From: Candidatus Sumerlaeota bacterium
Lineage (GTDB): Bacteria > Sumerlaeota > Sumerlaeia > UBA8349
NCBI GenBank assembly: GCA_016931035.1
Contig: JAFGFN010000025.1
Location: 1-33,218 of the forward strand
DNA: 33,218 nt
Direction of reading: 5' to 3'
The notes beneath the pieces are model-generated. The model was not told the origin of the DNA. It made no database searches and worked only from the letters and a program-made list of their open reading frames with translations. Below are positions 14,128-23,134 of this stretch, one piece after another (positions within the stretch are counted from its first letter, which is position 1; each line of letters opens with the position of its first letter). Position numbers and translations under genes: made by a program.

Positions 14128-15852
14128 TCATTCTAGTCCAACGCCCTGCGCCGCGTCCAGCGGCTTCGACGGGAGGGGCGTGTCGGTCACCACGATCACG
14201 TCGCGGTGACCGATCGCCTCGCGCCACAGGATGCGCCAGGAAAGACCTCGATCCGTAGCCGCCGAAACGAAGCGCTCGTAGTGCCGGTTGTCGCGCATGA
14301 GGCAGAAGGCCTGGCCGGGACCCTCGAACGCCCGGATCACCGGATCGAGGCTGTCCACCTCGTCGATGTAGTAGTCGCTGTAGAGATGGTACTGCGAGCG
14401 ATAGAGCTTGTACCCGAGAACCGGTTCGCCGGGCGACCACTCGCGATTGATCGTCTCGCAGAGTGCCCAGCCCGATTTGCGTTGGTTGAGCGGAGGATAG
14501 ACGAACAAGAAGATCGTGAGCCAGACCAGCGCGGTTCCCGCCACGACTCCGTAGAAGAGGCGCGTCAGATTCCGGCCCCTTGTACCCGCCAACATCGCCG
14601 CTCCGGCCAACGCGAGCCCTGCCGCGATCGACGGGAATGAAAACCATTCCGGGGGAATCGGGCCGCCGAGAATTGAGTCGGCCTGCGATGCCAGAACCGG
14701 TGGGCCGGCGAAGAGCGCTCCCGAGCCGGCCACAACCAGAAGGGTCCCCAAGATCCGGGCCACCCATGTGAAGCCGCGTCCCGGGTCGGGCGACGCTTCG
14801 AGTCGCCGGTCCATCCAATCGCCCACGAGGAGCGCCAGCGCCGGGTAGAGGGGGAGGATGTACTGCTCGCGTTTCCCCGCCGACAGCGAGAAGAAGACAA
14901 ACGTGAAGACGAACCAGGAGAGGAGGAAGAGCCGTTGCGAACTCATGGGACGGCCCGCCCGCTTTTCGCGCCAGAGCATGAGGGCGACGGCGGGAAGGAA
15001 GAGCGTCATGGGCAGGAAATTCACGGGGAGGTACTCCAGGAAGAACCACGGCGGATTGCGGTGATGCGTCGCGCTGAGATACCGAATGACGTTCTGGGTC
15101 CAGAGAAGCTCCTGCGAGTCTCTGCGGGGAATCGAGTGCACCATTGGGATGAGCCACGAAAAAACAACAACGGCGAAACAGAACGCGGCCAGGAGAACGG
15201 CTCCCCGGTGGACCCGTTTCCACTCGCGCGAGAGCGCGACGAACAGCGCGATCGAGCCGACCGGGACGATCACTCCGACAGGTCCCTTGCCCAGGACGGC
15301 CAAGCCCGCGAGGATGCCGAACCAGGCGGCGGCGGGCAAGGGACGGAGTTTCCCGCCGAACCAAGCGGAAACGAACACTCCCAGGGCTGCGTAGGCGAAT
15401 ACCGCCATGATCATGTCGGTCTGCGCCGTGCGCGCCTGGTCGATGAAGATTTGCGCGATGCCGAGCGCCAGAGCCCCCAGGAAGGCGGCGCGGCGGTTGA
15501 ACAGCCGTTCGCCGATGAGAAACGCGATCAGCAGGCCGGCGATTCCCGAAAGCGCGGAGGGCAGACGCGTTGTCAGGGAGGTCACGTTGCCGCCGTTGAG
15601 CAGGGCGAAGGCGCTTCCGGCCCAGAAGAAAAGCGGTGGCTTGTCGATGTACACCTTGTCGTTGACGTGCGGCACCATCCAGTCGCCGCTCTTGAGCATT
15701 TCGCGCTCGACTTGCCCGAAGCGGGGTTCGTCGGCGGGCCACAAGTCCCACGCCCCGAGCTGGATCAGGTAGAGCGCGCATCCAAACGCAAAGAGGACAA
15801 GAAGACAGGTCGATTTGCCCGAAGGCGTGTTGGCGAAGAGAGCGTTTCCCAT
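14128..15852 (-). CDS. ArnT-like (GT83/PMT) membrane glycosyltransferase
   Basis: A 574-residue polytopic GT-C enzyme. After TM1 (about 15-33) comes the catalytic loop WDLWPADEPRFGQVEREML with the acidic pair D41-E42, then VNDKVYIDKPPLFFW, the ArnT/PMT_2 signature. About a dozen hydrophobic helices follow, then a soluble C-terminal portion. ArnT moves aminoarabinose from undecaprenyl phosphate to lipid A on the periplasmic face. Here the sugar and acceptor are unknown, and no arn sugar-synthesis genes are in view. It is the first gene of an operon with a two-component system and a phosphatase. The ATG at 15852 follows GGAGAAAG; the longer reading from 15993 adds a Gly/Arg-rich non-coding stretch. 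Confidence 0.88.
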   Translation of the reverse strand: MGNALFANTPSGKSTCLLVLFAFGCALYLIQLGAWDLWPADEPRFGQVEREMLKSGDWMVPHVNDKVYIDKPPLFFWAGSAFALLNGGNVTSLTTRLPSALSGIAGLLIAFLIGERLFNRRAAFLGALALGIAQIFIDQARTAQTDMIMAVFAYAALGVFVSAWFGGKLRPLPAAAWFGILAGLAVLGKGPVGVIVPVGSIALFVALSREWKRVHRGAVLLAAFCFAVVVFSWLIPMVHSIPRRDSQELLWTQNVIRYLSATHHRNPPWFFLEYLPVNFLPMTLFLPAVALMLWREKRAGRPMSSQRLFLLSWFVFTFVFFSLSAGKREQYILPLYPALALLVGDWMDRRLEASPDPGRGFTWVARILGTLLVVAGSGALFAGPPVLASQADSILGGPIPPEWFSFPSIAAGLALAGAAMLAGTRGRNLTRLFYGVVAGTALVWLTIFLFVYPPLNQRKSGWALCETINREWSPGEPVLGYKLYRSQYHLYSDYYIDEVDSLDPVIRAFEGPGQAFCLMRDNRHYERFVSAATDRGLSWRILWREAIGHRDVIVVTDTPLPSKPLDAAQGVGLE

Positions 15853-16020
15853 TCTCTGTCTTTCTCCAGGAGTCGGAATCGTTGAGTCCCCGGTTGGCGA
15901 AACGGCCGGACAAGGCGTGGCGGACGCTCCGCACGAGGCAGGACGCGCGGCCCCTCCCCTGCGACCGCCACGGTTGGGGTCGGGGCGAGGCACCCTCGTG
16001 TGCAGGATGCCGGAGGCCAG

Positions 16021-16037
16021 ATTAAGAAACGATTAAG
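16021..16037 (-). promoter_or_regulatory. PmrA-box-like direct repeat upstream of the ArnT-like operon
   Basis: On the minus strand the sequence is CTTAATCGTTTCTTAAT, two identical CTTAAT half-sites with a 5-nt spacer (11-bp period). This matches the published PmrA-box form YTTAAK-N5-YTTAAK and the general layout bound by OmpR-family dimers. It lies 169 nt upstream of the glycosyltransferase start. No clear -10 element was found after it. In the gap 15853-16185 no gene is seen; an AT-poor stretch and the repeat at 16076-16103 fill it. Confidence 0.6.
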
Positions 16038-16075
16038 ATCCGGGGGAATCTGCCGGTGGAAAGCGGCAGGCAGTT

Positions 16076-16103
16076 ATCGGTCAACGGCGATCGGTCAACA
16101 GCG
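16076..16103. repeat. Tandem 14-bp repeat
   Basis: ATCGGTCAACGGCG (16076-16089) is followed at once by ATCGGTCAACAGCG (16090-16103), with one difference. It lies between the hypB stop and the ArnT-like operon upstream region. No function is evident. Confidence 0.6.
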
Positions 16104-16185
16104 TACGACATGCGCCAGGCTGGAGACCTCGGACGCTAGGGCGAGAGAAGAAGACTGAAGGTGGGAGAGGAGGCCCGCGGGAGAG

Positions 16186-16839
16186 CTAGCGGCGCTGGGC
16201 GGCGGACGCTTCGATCCAATCCAGGAAGGGGTCGAGCCCGCGGTCGGCCGTGGCGGACGTTTCGAAGACGCGGAGCGAGGGCTTGATTTCGAGCGCTTCG
16301 CGCTTCATGCGCTCGACGTCGCATTCGACGTAGGGGAGCAGATCCATCTTAGTGAGGACCATGGCGGCCGAGACGAACAGGGCCTTTGGATACTTGGCGG
16401 GCTTGTCTTCGCCTTCGGTGATGGAAACGACGGCCACCTTGACGTCTTCGCCGATTTCGAACCCGGCGGGACAAACCAGGTTCCCGACGTTCTCGATGAA
16501 AAGGAGGCGGATGCCGTCGAGCGAGAATTCGTCGACCGCGCGGCGCACCATGGCGGCGTCGAGATGGCACGCGCCTTGTGTGTTGATCTGGTAGGCGCGC
16601 AGACCCGCGCGCTCGATCCGTTGCTTGTCGCGATCGGTCTGGAGGTCGCCCTCGATGACGGCGGTGTGGCCGCGCAGGCGTGGGGCGAGGGCTTCGAGGA
16701 GTCGCGTCTTGCCGCCGCCGGGCGAGCCGATGAGATTGACGACGTAGATTCCCCTCTCGCGGAAGAACCGTCTGAGCTCGTCCGAGATCTCGCGTCCGTG
16801 AGCCTGGACCTTCTTCTCAAGCGCTATTCTCCGCCCCAT
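16186..16839 (-). CDS. hypB: HypB, nickel-inserting GTPase
   Basis: A 217-residue SIMIBI GTPase that supplies nickel to [NiFe]-hydrogenase (sometimes urease) with HypA. The P-loop is GSPGGGKT (38-45), where GSPGAGKT/GSPGSGKT is more usual. The metal site of the G domain is seen as C91-H92 (ACHLDA) and C123 (FIENVGNLVCPA). VLTKMDLLPY gives the guanine-specificity TKMD (163-166). The N-terminal His-rich nickel store and the CxxCGC motif found in some HypB proteins are absent. The start overlaps the hypA end by 23 nt with GGAG upstream. No hydrogenase or urease structural gene is within the window, so its client enzyme is encoded elsewhere. Confidence 0.95.
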   Translation of the reverse strand: MGRRIALEKKVQAHGREISDELRRFFRERGIYVVNLIGSPGGGKTRLLEALAPRLRGHTAVIEGDLQTDRDKQRIERAGLRAYQINTQGACHLDAAMVRRAVDEFSLDGIRLLFIENVGNLVCPAGFEIGEDVKVAVVSITEGEDKPAKYPKALFVSAAMVLTKMDLLPYVECDVERMKREALEIKPSLRVFETSATADRGLDPFLDWIEASAAQRR

Positions 16840-17179
16840 CCAGTTCCATCTCCTCGATGTAGATTTCCGTGCCGGGGCCCAGGGGCGCGGTCTTGCCGCA
16901 CTTGGGGCACTTCGCTTTCCCGTTTTGCGCGGTGAGCGTCGGCGTGCGCCCGCACTTCTCGCAGACGATGTCCGAAGCGCCGCCTTCGATATCGACCTTG
17001 GCGCCTTCGAGGGGCGACCCGAGCGAGATCGCTTCGAGCGCGAACATCAGGCTCGACAAGTCCACCGCGGCGTAGGTCCCGACAAGAATGCGCACATGCG
17101 TCACGCGCGAGTTGGCGTAGCGCGACGCTTGGTTCTGCACTTCCTTGAGGATTTCGCTGGCCACGTAGATTTCGTGCAT
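16817..17179 (-). CDS. hypA: HypA, nickel metallochaperone
   Basis: A 120-residue HypA/HybF protein. It begins MHEIYVAS, where the amino group and His2 bind nickel. The structural zinc site is C73xxC76 (IVCEKCG) and C91xxC94 (AKCPKCG). HypA binds Ni(II) and hands it with HypB to the hydrogenase large subunit. A GGGGG stretch precedes the ATG by about 5 nt. It overlaps hypB by 23 nt, so the two are made together. At 120 residues it is slightly longer than typical (about 113-117) through a short acidic tail. Confidence 0.95.
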   Translation of the reverse strand: MHEIYVASEILKEVQNQASRYANSRVTHVRILVGTYAAVDLSSLMFALEAISLGSPLEGAKVDIEGGASDIVCEKCGRTPTLTAQNGKAKCPKCGKTAPLGPGTEIYIEEMELDGAENSA

Positions 17180-17566
17180 GACGGCCCCCTGCGATTCTCA
17201 TCGCCCCCCCTCAGATCCTCATCGGCGGGTCGACGCGCCGCGACAAGTCCGACCCGGGGAGCGAGACACGCGACGGCCTGGGAGGGGACCCGGATTGATC
17301 CGGGATTCGCTCGCTCGCGCCCGTCGTTGCCGCCAGAGGTCTCTTCTATCCAGGATAACGCCGACCGGAGGGTCGAGACAAGCCCATTGGTTCCGCCGCC
17401 GCGGATTTCCCCGCCGCGGGTCTCGGACCCGCTCGCCGCGCCGCCGGGACTCGGTCGGGGTCGGACGCCCCGATGCTAGCAGTTGCGCTCGGGGAGGGGA
17501 CTGTGGTTAAGTTCTGGGTAGAAGTGGGGATGTAAGGCCATTGCCGCAGAAACCGGAGGAGCGAAG
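17180..17566. other. Divergent intergenic region, no gene seen
   Basis: The 387 bases between hypA and the gene at 17567 hold no credible gene. A near-repeat ATTCTCATCG / ATCCTCATCG lies about 17194-17224, and CCGCCGCGG occurs twice near 17396-17418. Promoters for both directions must lie here, but I could not pick one with confidence. Confidence 0.45.
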
Positions 17567-19600
17567 ATGGTCCGAGGCGACGCGTTGGTTCCATGTCCCA
17601 GTTGCGGGCATCCCAACGAACCGCCGTATCTTCTGTGCGAGAAGTGCGGCGAGCCGCGCGTGCATTTGAACCGTTGGGGGGTGACGTGGAACCTGACGCT
17701 CACCTTTTCGACGCTCGTGGCGTCGTTTCATTTCCGCGAGCTTTTGGCGTGGAACTGGCCCCTCTATCTCCTCTTTGCCATTTTCTTCACCCAGATCTCG
17801 GTGGGCAGCGTCCCGCTGAACCGGCGCTCGTCCACACGTTTCAATCTTTGGTTCGCCGTCTTTCTCCTCGGATTCTTTGGGATCTTCTTTCTGCATCACC
17901 GCGAGCAGCTGGGAATCGCGTTTCTCTGGCTCGGGGACCTGCCCGATATCGTGGCTGAGCGCCCGCTGATTTCCAGCGCGATCCTGGGTGGAGCGCTCGT
18001 TGCCGTCTGCGTGCCGGCGTATTTCGGATGGGGCAAACGCTACGGCTGGGTGAACGGCTACCGGCTGGTTCTCTTGTCGCTGGCCGGGGCGTCGGGGACG
18101 ATTCTGATCTTTCTCGTCCTCCTCGGCGCCTTGCAGCGCGCGGGGCTCCTGCCCGACGGGATGATGGAACTCGAGGACTTCACCCGAGTCGGTCGGCCGG
18201 TTCTGGAGAAATACCTGGCGTTCTTCTGCGCGACCACGCTACGGATCCTCGTGTTCGAGATCGTTGTGTTCTCGGCGCTGCGCGGAGTCGTTGTCACGCG
18301 GCGGCGACAAGCCGTCGTGCGGGCCGCGGCGAACGACAGCGGCTTCGTCCGGTCGGCCATGGGGATCGCCCACGCGGTAAACCGTTTCCTGGACGTTCTC
18401 GAGAACATGCTGCGCTATGTCTGGGACACGCTCCGGGTCCTGGCGTTCGACCTGTCCCGGGTCGTGGTCGCCTTTCTGCGCGAGGTCGCCGTTCCCGCGA
18501 TCGCGCTTTCGACCGCGGCGATCCTGTGCTATCGAATGACCTTCTGGTTCGAGTCGTACGTGGCCGAGCAGGATCTCGACGCCTTCATCCGGTTCGCCTG
18601 CGGGATCGTCGCTCTTCTCGTCTGCGCGTACGTGTTTGCCGCGTGCAAGACCCCGTTCCGCCACACCCGGCTCGTCCGCAACCTACTGAGCACTCTGACG
18701 TGGCTTCTCCCGAATCTCCTGTTGTTCTTTCTGTTGTTGTCTTTCACGCTCTACGCCTCGAGCGCGCTCCTCAACCGCTTCTTGGAGGAAGGGCCCGCGC
18801 TGCCGTTCCGCATCGGGGTCCTGACCCAGGGCGTGGCAGCGTTTCTCGTCTTCCTCGTCATCGTTATGTTTCTCCGCAAGCGCTCTCAGCTCTTTGGCGC
18901 GTCTCCGGTCGAGGCCGAGGCCGAATCGACCGTTGGGCCGCCGGGGTCTGGCCGAACGCGCGGGCCCCAGGCCGAGAACGAACGCGAAGAGAGCAAGAAG
19001 GGGATCGGGTATCTCGTCGAGACCGTTCGAGAGCGAAGCGAAGCGCTGGGCCTTGACAAGAGAACCGACCGGCTCAAACGGTCGGCTCGCGAGCTGACCG
19101 ACTGGCTCAGGGGCAAACCCTCCGTCGTCAAGGAACTCGAAGAGGCCAAAGGTCTCCGCGATAAGAAGAGCGGCCAACTCGAAGCGCTCGAGCGCACGCG
19201 CGATTCGATCTCGGCCGAGGCGTACGAAGGGATGCACACGCGTTACGAGAGGGAGATCATCGAGCTTGGCGAGAAGATCGACGAGGCCCAGGAGGAGATC
19301 GACCGACTCTACGCCGAGGAATCGCAGGAGAAAGCACAGGCGGACCGCGACCTGGCGGAATCGCAACGCCGTCTGGCCGAAGTCGAGCGACTCAACATCG
19401 CCGGGGCGCTGGACGCCAGGGAGGCCAGGGCGCGCCTGGCCGAGGCGCAAGACGAGGTTCGGTTGGCCGCGGCGAAGATCGAGGTCTACAGTCGCCGTCT
19501 CGTCTTCCTCGCTCCTTATGCGGCGAAAGGCCCCGACGCCGCGAACGATTCCGTCCCAAACGATTCTCTTGAGAATCCGCCCCCGTCTGGTAAATACTGA
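17567..19600 (+). CDS. Zinc-ribbon, multi-pass membrane, coiled-coil protein of unknown function
   Basis: A 677-residue protein I do not recognise. Residues 10-27 form a small zinc ribbon (CPSC and CEKC, four Cys). About nine to ten hydrophobic segments follow between 42 and 436 (for example 92-110, 136-153, 165-188, 341-361, 374-399, 415-436). The C-terminal part (about 465-645) is highly charged and heptad-like, rich in Glu, Arg, Leu and Ala, and should be a long coiled coil in the cytoplasm. A Pro-rich tail ends it. GGAGGA stands 6 nt before the ATG. The gene is 77 bp before the Agl23-like glycosyltransferase on the same strand, so they may work together; a scaffold in the membrane is a guess. 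The zinc ribbon suggests the N-terminus is cytoplasmic. Confidence 0.75.
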   Translation: MVRGDALVPCPSCGHPNEPPYLLCEKCGEPRVHLNRWGVTWNLTLTFSTLVASFHFRELLAWNWPLYLLFAIFFTQISVGSVPLNRRSSTRFNLWFAVFLLGFFGIFFLHHREQLGIAFLWLGDLPDIVAERPLISSAILGGALVAVCVPAYFGWGKRYGWVNGYRLVLLSLAGASGTILIFLVLLGALQRAGLLPDGMMELEDFTRVGRPVLEKYLAFFCATTLRILVFEIVVFSALRGVVVTRRRQAVVRAAANDSGFVRSAMGIAHAVNRFLDVLENMLRYVWDTLRVLAFDLSRVVVAFLREVAVPAIALSTAAILCYRMTFWFESYVAEQDLDAFIRFACGIVALLVCAYVFAACKTPFRHTRLVRNLLSTLTWLLPNLLLFFLLLSFTLYASSALLNRFLEEGPALPFRIGVLTQGVAAFLVFLVIVMFLRKRSQLFGASPVEAEAESTVGPPGSGRTRGPQAENEREESKKGIGYLVETVRERSEALGLDKRTDRLKRSARELTDWLRGKPSVVKELEEAKGLRDKKSGQLEALERTRDSISAEAYEGMHTRYEREIIELGEKIDEAQEEIDRLYAEESQEKAQADRDLAESQRRLAEVERLNIAGALDAREARARLAEAQDEVRLAAAKIEVYSRRLVFLAPYAAKGPDAANDSVPNDSLENPPPSGKY

Positions 19601-19677
19601 GGGGCCGCTCGGGTCTCCGCGCCGGGCGATGCGAATCCCTCGTCTGTTCATTCTCCCAACATGTCCCGGACCGACCC

Positions 19678-21768
19678 ATGACCTCTCCCGAGAAAGCGGA
19701 CCCCCTTGCGCGCGCATCCCGCAGACCTCGTCTCGACGAGCGTTGGGACTGGATGTGGATTCTTGTCTTCATCGGATTGCTCGGGTTCCTGGCGCTTACC
19801 CGGCTCTACGCTCTCGACGCGAAACCCTTTCATCACGACGAGAGTCTGTTCGCCTACTACGGCTGGATTCAATCGACCGGCGATTACGCGAGTCACGATC
19901 CTCTGCTCCATGGGCCGTTGCAGATCCAGATTCTCGGATTCGTGTTCGCCGTCGGGCGCAAGCTGGGGATTCTGGGCGATGGGTTTATGGCGGCGCGTCT
20001 TCCGGCCGCCCTGTGTGGAATCGCTTTCGTCTTTCCGCTTCTGGGTCTTCGCCGCCAGCTGGGGCGGCTGGGCATCCTGTTTGCCATTGTCATTCTGAGC
20101 GTCTCGCCCGCCTTTTGGTATTACTCCCGGTTCTGTCGCAACGAGATGTTGATGGTCTTCGTCACGCTGGCGTTGACGCTGGCGATTTTGCGAGCTTGGC
20201 GTTCTCGTCGTCCCGCAAGGTGGATCGCCGGCTCGTGTCTCCTCGGCGCGGCACTGCTCTGCGTCAAGGAAAACGCCCTGTTCCTCTTGTTCGACGCGGC
20301 GACCTTTCTCGTGTTGACCGGCCTGTTCGCCGTCTGGGTGGCGCGCAGTCGCACCAAGCCGGGGCGGCCGTGGGTCGGCGCGGGCCACATCTCGGTGCCC
20401 CGGGCGTTTTTCCGGTCCGTGGCCCGGCGCCGCTATATTTGGATCACCGGCTTCGCCATGGGACTCGTCTTGTTGCAGGTTGTGTATACAAACGGGTTCA
20501 ACACCGACTGGAAGCCGTCGTTCTTCGGCCATTACGGAAAGATCCTCGACTACTGGACGGACCAACACCAGGAACAGAGGCTGTACGGCGAATTCCACTA
20601 CTACTTGCCGATCATCGCTCTCTACGAGCCCTTCGTCTCCTTTCTCGTTGTTGCCGCGCTCGTGTCGACGGCCTGTCGCGACCGGCGGTTTCTTCCCGGC
20701 CTGCTTCTCACGATTCTCGCCGCCGGTCTGGGAACCCTCATCGGCGAGTACGACCGGCGAGGATGGGAAGGAATCGTTCGCCTTGCCCAAGGCATGGCGA
20801 CGTTCCGAACGCCCGTTCTTCTCACGAGTTTTCACATGACTCAGCCGTGGCAGCTCGGTCTCGCGTTCGTCATCGGATGGCTGACGCTCTTCGGTACGTG
20901 GAAGGCGTTCCGCGCACGGCGGCTGTTCCGGGCGTGGCTGGTATGGTGGACGGGCCTATCGTTGCTTCAATACGGCTACGCGGGCGAAAAGGTGCCTTGG
21001 CTGGCGATTCACATCCTCTTGCCGATGATACTCCTCACGGCGGATCTGATGGCCGCCTGGTGGCGGAAATCGACCGATTCCTTCGCCCTGCAACAAGCTT
21101 TCGCCGTCGTATTCACTATTTGTTGTGTCGTGAATCTGGCCCAGGGGTATCGTCTGTGCTTCGTGCATCCGACGAACCCCGGAGAACTACTGGTCTACAA
21201 TCACACCCAACCCCAGATGCATCGGGTCGGGTTGGAGATGCGCGACTTGTGTAAGGCGTCGCCCAAGGACAAGTCCCTGTTTATCCAGGGCGAGGCCGTC
21301 TGGCCGCTCATTTGGTACATCCACGGATTCGACAACTCCTACGTCGGTTCGGTGGACGATCCCGCTTGGACGCAGACGCGGCTCCTGGTGTGCGACCTCG
21401 ACTATGCCTACAATCATCCCGAGATCGAGGAGCGGTTCGAACTCGCGTGCGTACCCTTGCGGCGGGCATGGATGCCCGAGCCGCTTCATCCCTTCACGCC
21501 CTTGGCCAAGGTCGTCGATGGGCCCCGACAGAGACCGTCACCCCGAGAGGATCGCCCCGCGGCGGACCTGAGGTCGCTCGGAGACAACCCCTCGACCGAA
21601 GACCTCGCCGAGTGGGCCGAAGGCGAGAATCGCGAGATCCGCGAAGCCCGGACCATGTACGGCTCCAGGGCGTGGCAAACGCTTGCGCGTTATGTTGTGA
21701 ACCGGATTCCGTGGGACGCCCGAAAAAGCGCGCAGCCGGTTGAGGTGTACGTCGGCCGACCGAGATGA
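19678..21768 (+). CDS. Agl23-like (TIGR03663-type) membrane glycosyltransferase
   Basis: A 696-residue GT-C-like membrane protein. After TM1 (about 24-45) comes FHHDESLFAYYGWIQSTGDY with the acidic pair D54-E55, then the block ASHDPLLHGPLQIQILGF, the hallmark I associate with the TIGR03663 family (called flippase-activity-associated Agl23 in some annotations). About ten more hydrophobic segments run to about residue 510. The last 170 residues are soluble and contain FIQGEAVWPLIWYIHGF, likely periplasmic. These proteins are assumed to use polyprenyl-linked sugars; substrate unknown. It is downstream of the zinc-ribbon membrane protein and convergent with the DUF4340 gene 36 bp away. Confidence 0.82.
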   Translation: MTSPEKADPLARASRRPRLDERWDWMWILVFIGLLGFLALTRLYALDAKPFHHDESLFAYYGWIQSTGDYASHDPLLHGPLQIQILGFVFAVGRKLGILGDGFMAARLPAALCGIAFVFPLLGLRRQLGRLGILFAIVILSVSPAFWYYSRFCRNEMLMVFVTLALTLAILRAWRSRRPARWIAGSCLLGAALLCVKENALFLLFDAATFLVLTGLFAVWVARSRTKPGRPWVGAGHISVPRAFFRSVARRRYIWITGFAMGLVLLQVVYTNGFNTDWKPSFFGHYGKILDYWTDQHQEQRLYGEFHYYLPIIALYEPFVSFLVVAALVSTACRDRRFLPGLLLTILAAGLGTLIGEYDRRGWEGIVRLAQGMATFRTPVLLTSFHMTQPWQLGLAFVIGWLTLFGTWKAFRARRLFRAWLVWWTGLSLLQYGYAGEKVPWLAIHILLPMILLTADLMAAWWRKSTDSFALQQAFAVVFTICCVVNLAQGYRLCFVHPTNPGELLVYNHTQPQMHRVGLEMRDLCKASPKDKSLFIQGEAVWPLIWYIHGFDNSYVGSVDDPAWTQTRLLVCDLDYAYNHPEIEERFELACVPLRRAWMPEPLHPFTPLAKVVDGPRQRPSPREDRPAADLRSLGDNPSTEDLAEWAEGENREIREARTMYGSRAWQTLARYVVNRIPWDARKSAQPVEVYVGRPR

Positions 21769-21804
21769 ATCGGGGACTTCCCCAATCCGAGAGCCGCGCG
21801 CGTT

Positions 21805-23019
21805 CTACTCTTGTTCCGCGGCCGGGGCGGACTCGTCGGGTGCGGGGGTGGTGGGCGCGGGTCGCGGCTCGATCAGTCGATGACGGGCCGGAGCGAGATT
21901 CTCGCAGTTCCATTTCGGGATCTCGAATAGCCACGGCGCGTGCGATTCGTTGAACTCCGGGACGGACTCCTCGGCTTTCCGGGCCTTCTCCTTCGCCGCC
22001 GCCAGGGACTCCGTCGTCGCCGTGTCGTCGTCGGTGAAGAACGGTTCGTCGTAGCGCGCGCTCAACCCGACGAAGTACTTCTTCTTGCTCTCGCTGCCTT
22101 CCGCGGACGGGGTCGTCGGCGTGGTGGCCTCGTCCCGTTGACCGACCCGAACGGCATAGACCGATCCGCTCAGGGTCTTGAGCGTACAGGTGGACGTGAA
22201 ATCGATCGCCTCGGCCTGCTCGCTATCGGCTCGGATCACGTTGGTGAAGTGCAGGTAGTCCAGCGCGCCTCGGACCGACCGGATCTTGTTCTCGTTGGGT
22301 TGCATCCCTTCGGGGACCGGGCCCTCGAGCTGGAGTTTTCCGTCGTCCCACGCCAGCCGCACCGGTTCGGTGGTCGCGTGGTCTATGCGGACCCACTCGA
22401 CGTCTTCGCCCGAGACGCGGGCGATATTGGTCTCGACCCAACCCGTGAGGGCCGTGTCGGCGTAGGTGCGGTCGTTGGCCAGATACACAAAGGGATCGCC
22501 CCCCACTCGGACAAACTGCCCTCCCCACGCGCGGCGCATCTCGGCGCCCGGTTCCATCTCGATCTCGCGCGCCTTGCCCAAGGCCAGCGAGGCGATCTCC
22601 TCGCCCGAGGACCCGGTCATGCGGACCGTTCCCTCCGTCCCGACCCCTTCTCCAACGCCGAAATCGCCGTACTTGGCGGGGTCGTCCGTGAAACGGTCCG
22701 AGGCGACGAGTTCGCTGAGGTCGAACACGAGCCGTCGCACGCGCGCGTTGTCGGCCGGATAGCCGCCGGCGGTCTCGACTCTCCAGTTGTTCCGGTCGTC
22801 GCGGACAAGCGCGATCTTGGCGACTAGCCTGTCAATCTCGATGCGGTAGATGTCGCCCGCCCGATCGACCAGACTCGGGAGGAGTTTGGCTCCGCGCCAG
22901 GACTGCTCCTCCGAGGGTTTGCCGGGACGGACGGCCGTGTCGCGCCGGTACGAGACAATGGCGGCGACGACCGCGAGGGCGGCCACGACCAGAAGAATGA
23001 CGAGATTCCGAGTCTTCAT
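21805..23019 (-). CDS. DUF4340-family membrane-anchored protein
   Basis: A 404-residue protein with one N-terminal membrane helix (about 5-24, NLVILLVVAALAVVAAIVS) and a large soluble outside part. The order of IYRIEIDRLVAKIALVRDD, then WRVETAGGYPADNARVRRLVFDLSELVASDRF, is the DUF4340 pattern, with two such half-repeats expected. The C-terminus is Pro/Ala-rich. DUF4340 genes commonly sit at the end of Gld-like ABC operons, as here, 115 bp after the GldG-like gene. The ATG at 23019 has GGGAGAAAG upstream; a start at 23085 would add 22 residues that do not fit. Role: accessory protein to the exporter, function undefined. Confidence 0.85.
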   Translation of the reverse strand: MKTRNLVILLVVAALAVVAAIVSYRRDTAVRPGKPSEEQSWRGAKLLPSLVDRAGDIYRIEIDRLVAKIALVRDDRNNWRVETAGGYPADNARVRRLVFDLSELVASDRFTDDPAKYGDFGVGEGVGTEGTVRMTGSSGEEIASLALGKAREIEMEPGAEMRRAWGGQFVRVGGDPFVYLANDRTYADTALTGWVETNIARVSGEDVEWVRIDHATTEPVRLAWDDGKLQLEGPVPEGMQPNENKIRSVRGALDYLHFTNVIRADSEQAEAIDFTSTCTLKTLSGSVYAVRVGQRDEATTPTTPSAEGSESKKKYFVGLSARYDEPFFTDDDTATTESLAAAKEKARKAEESVPEFNESHAPWLFEIPKWNCENLAPARHRLIEPRPAPTTPAPDESAPAAEQE

Positions 23020-23134
23020 GGCGAATCTTTCTCCCGTTTCACGGTGATCTAGGAACCGAGGGTCCCGAGCGACCGCCTCTCCCACAACCTCGTTGCGAAA
23101 CGCAGGCGCGGGGAGTTCGAAAGCCGCGATCGGC

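Noticed and set aside
11798..14209. 803-codon plus-strand frame
   Set aside because: Antisense of the kinase and regulator genes; no recognisable domain.
13412..15934. 840-codon minus-strand frame as a fusion of unknown domain and response regulator
   Set aside because: The N-terminal 616 codons are the ArnT-like gene out of frame. The regulator starts at 14086 with its own ribosome site.
19266..21254. 662-codon plus-strand frame
   Set aside because: Runs across the end of the coiled-coil gene and the Agl23-like gene in a different frame; Arg/Ser-rich without motifs.
21769..21804. Terminator between the convergent Agl23-like and DUF4340 genes
   Set aside because: Only a weak GGGG/CCCC pairing is seen in the 36 bp; not enough to call.
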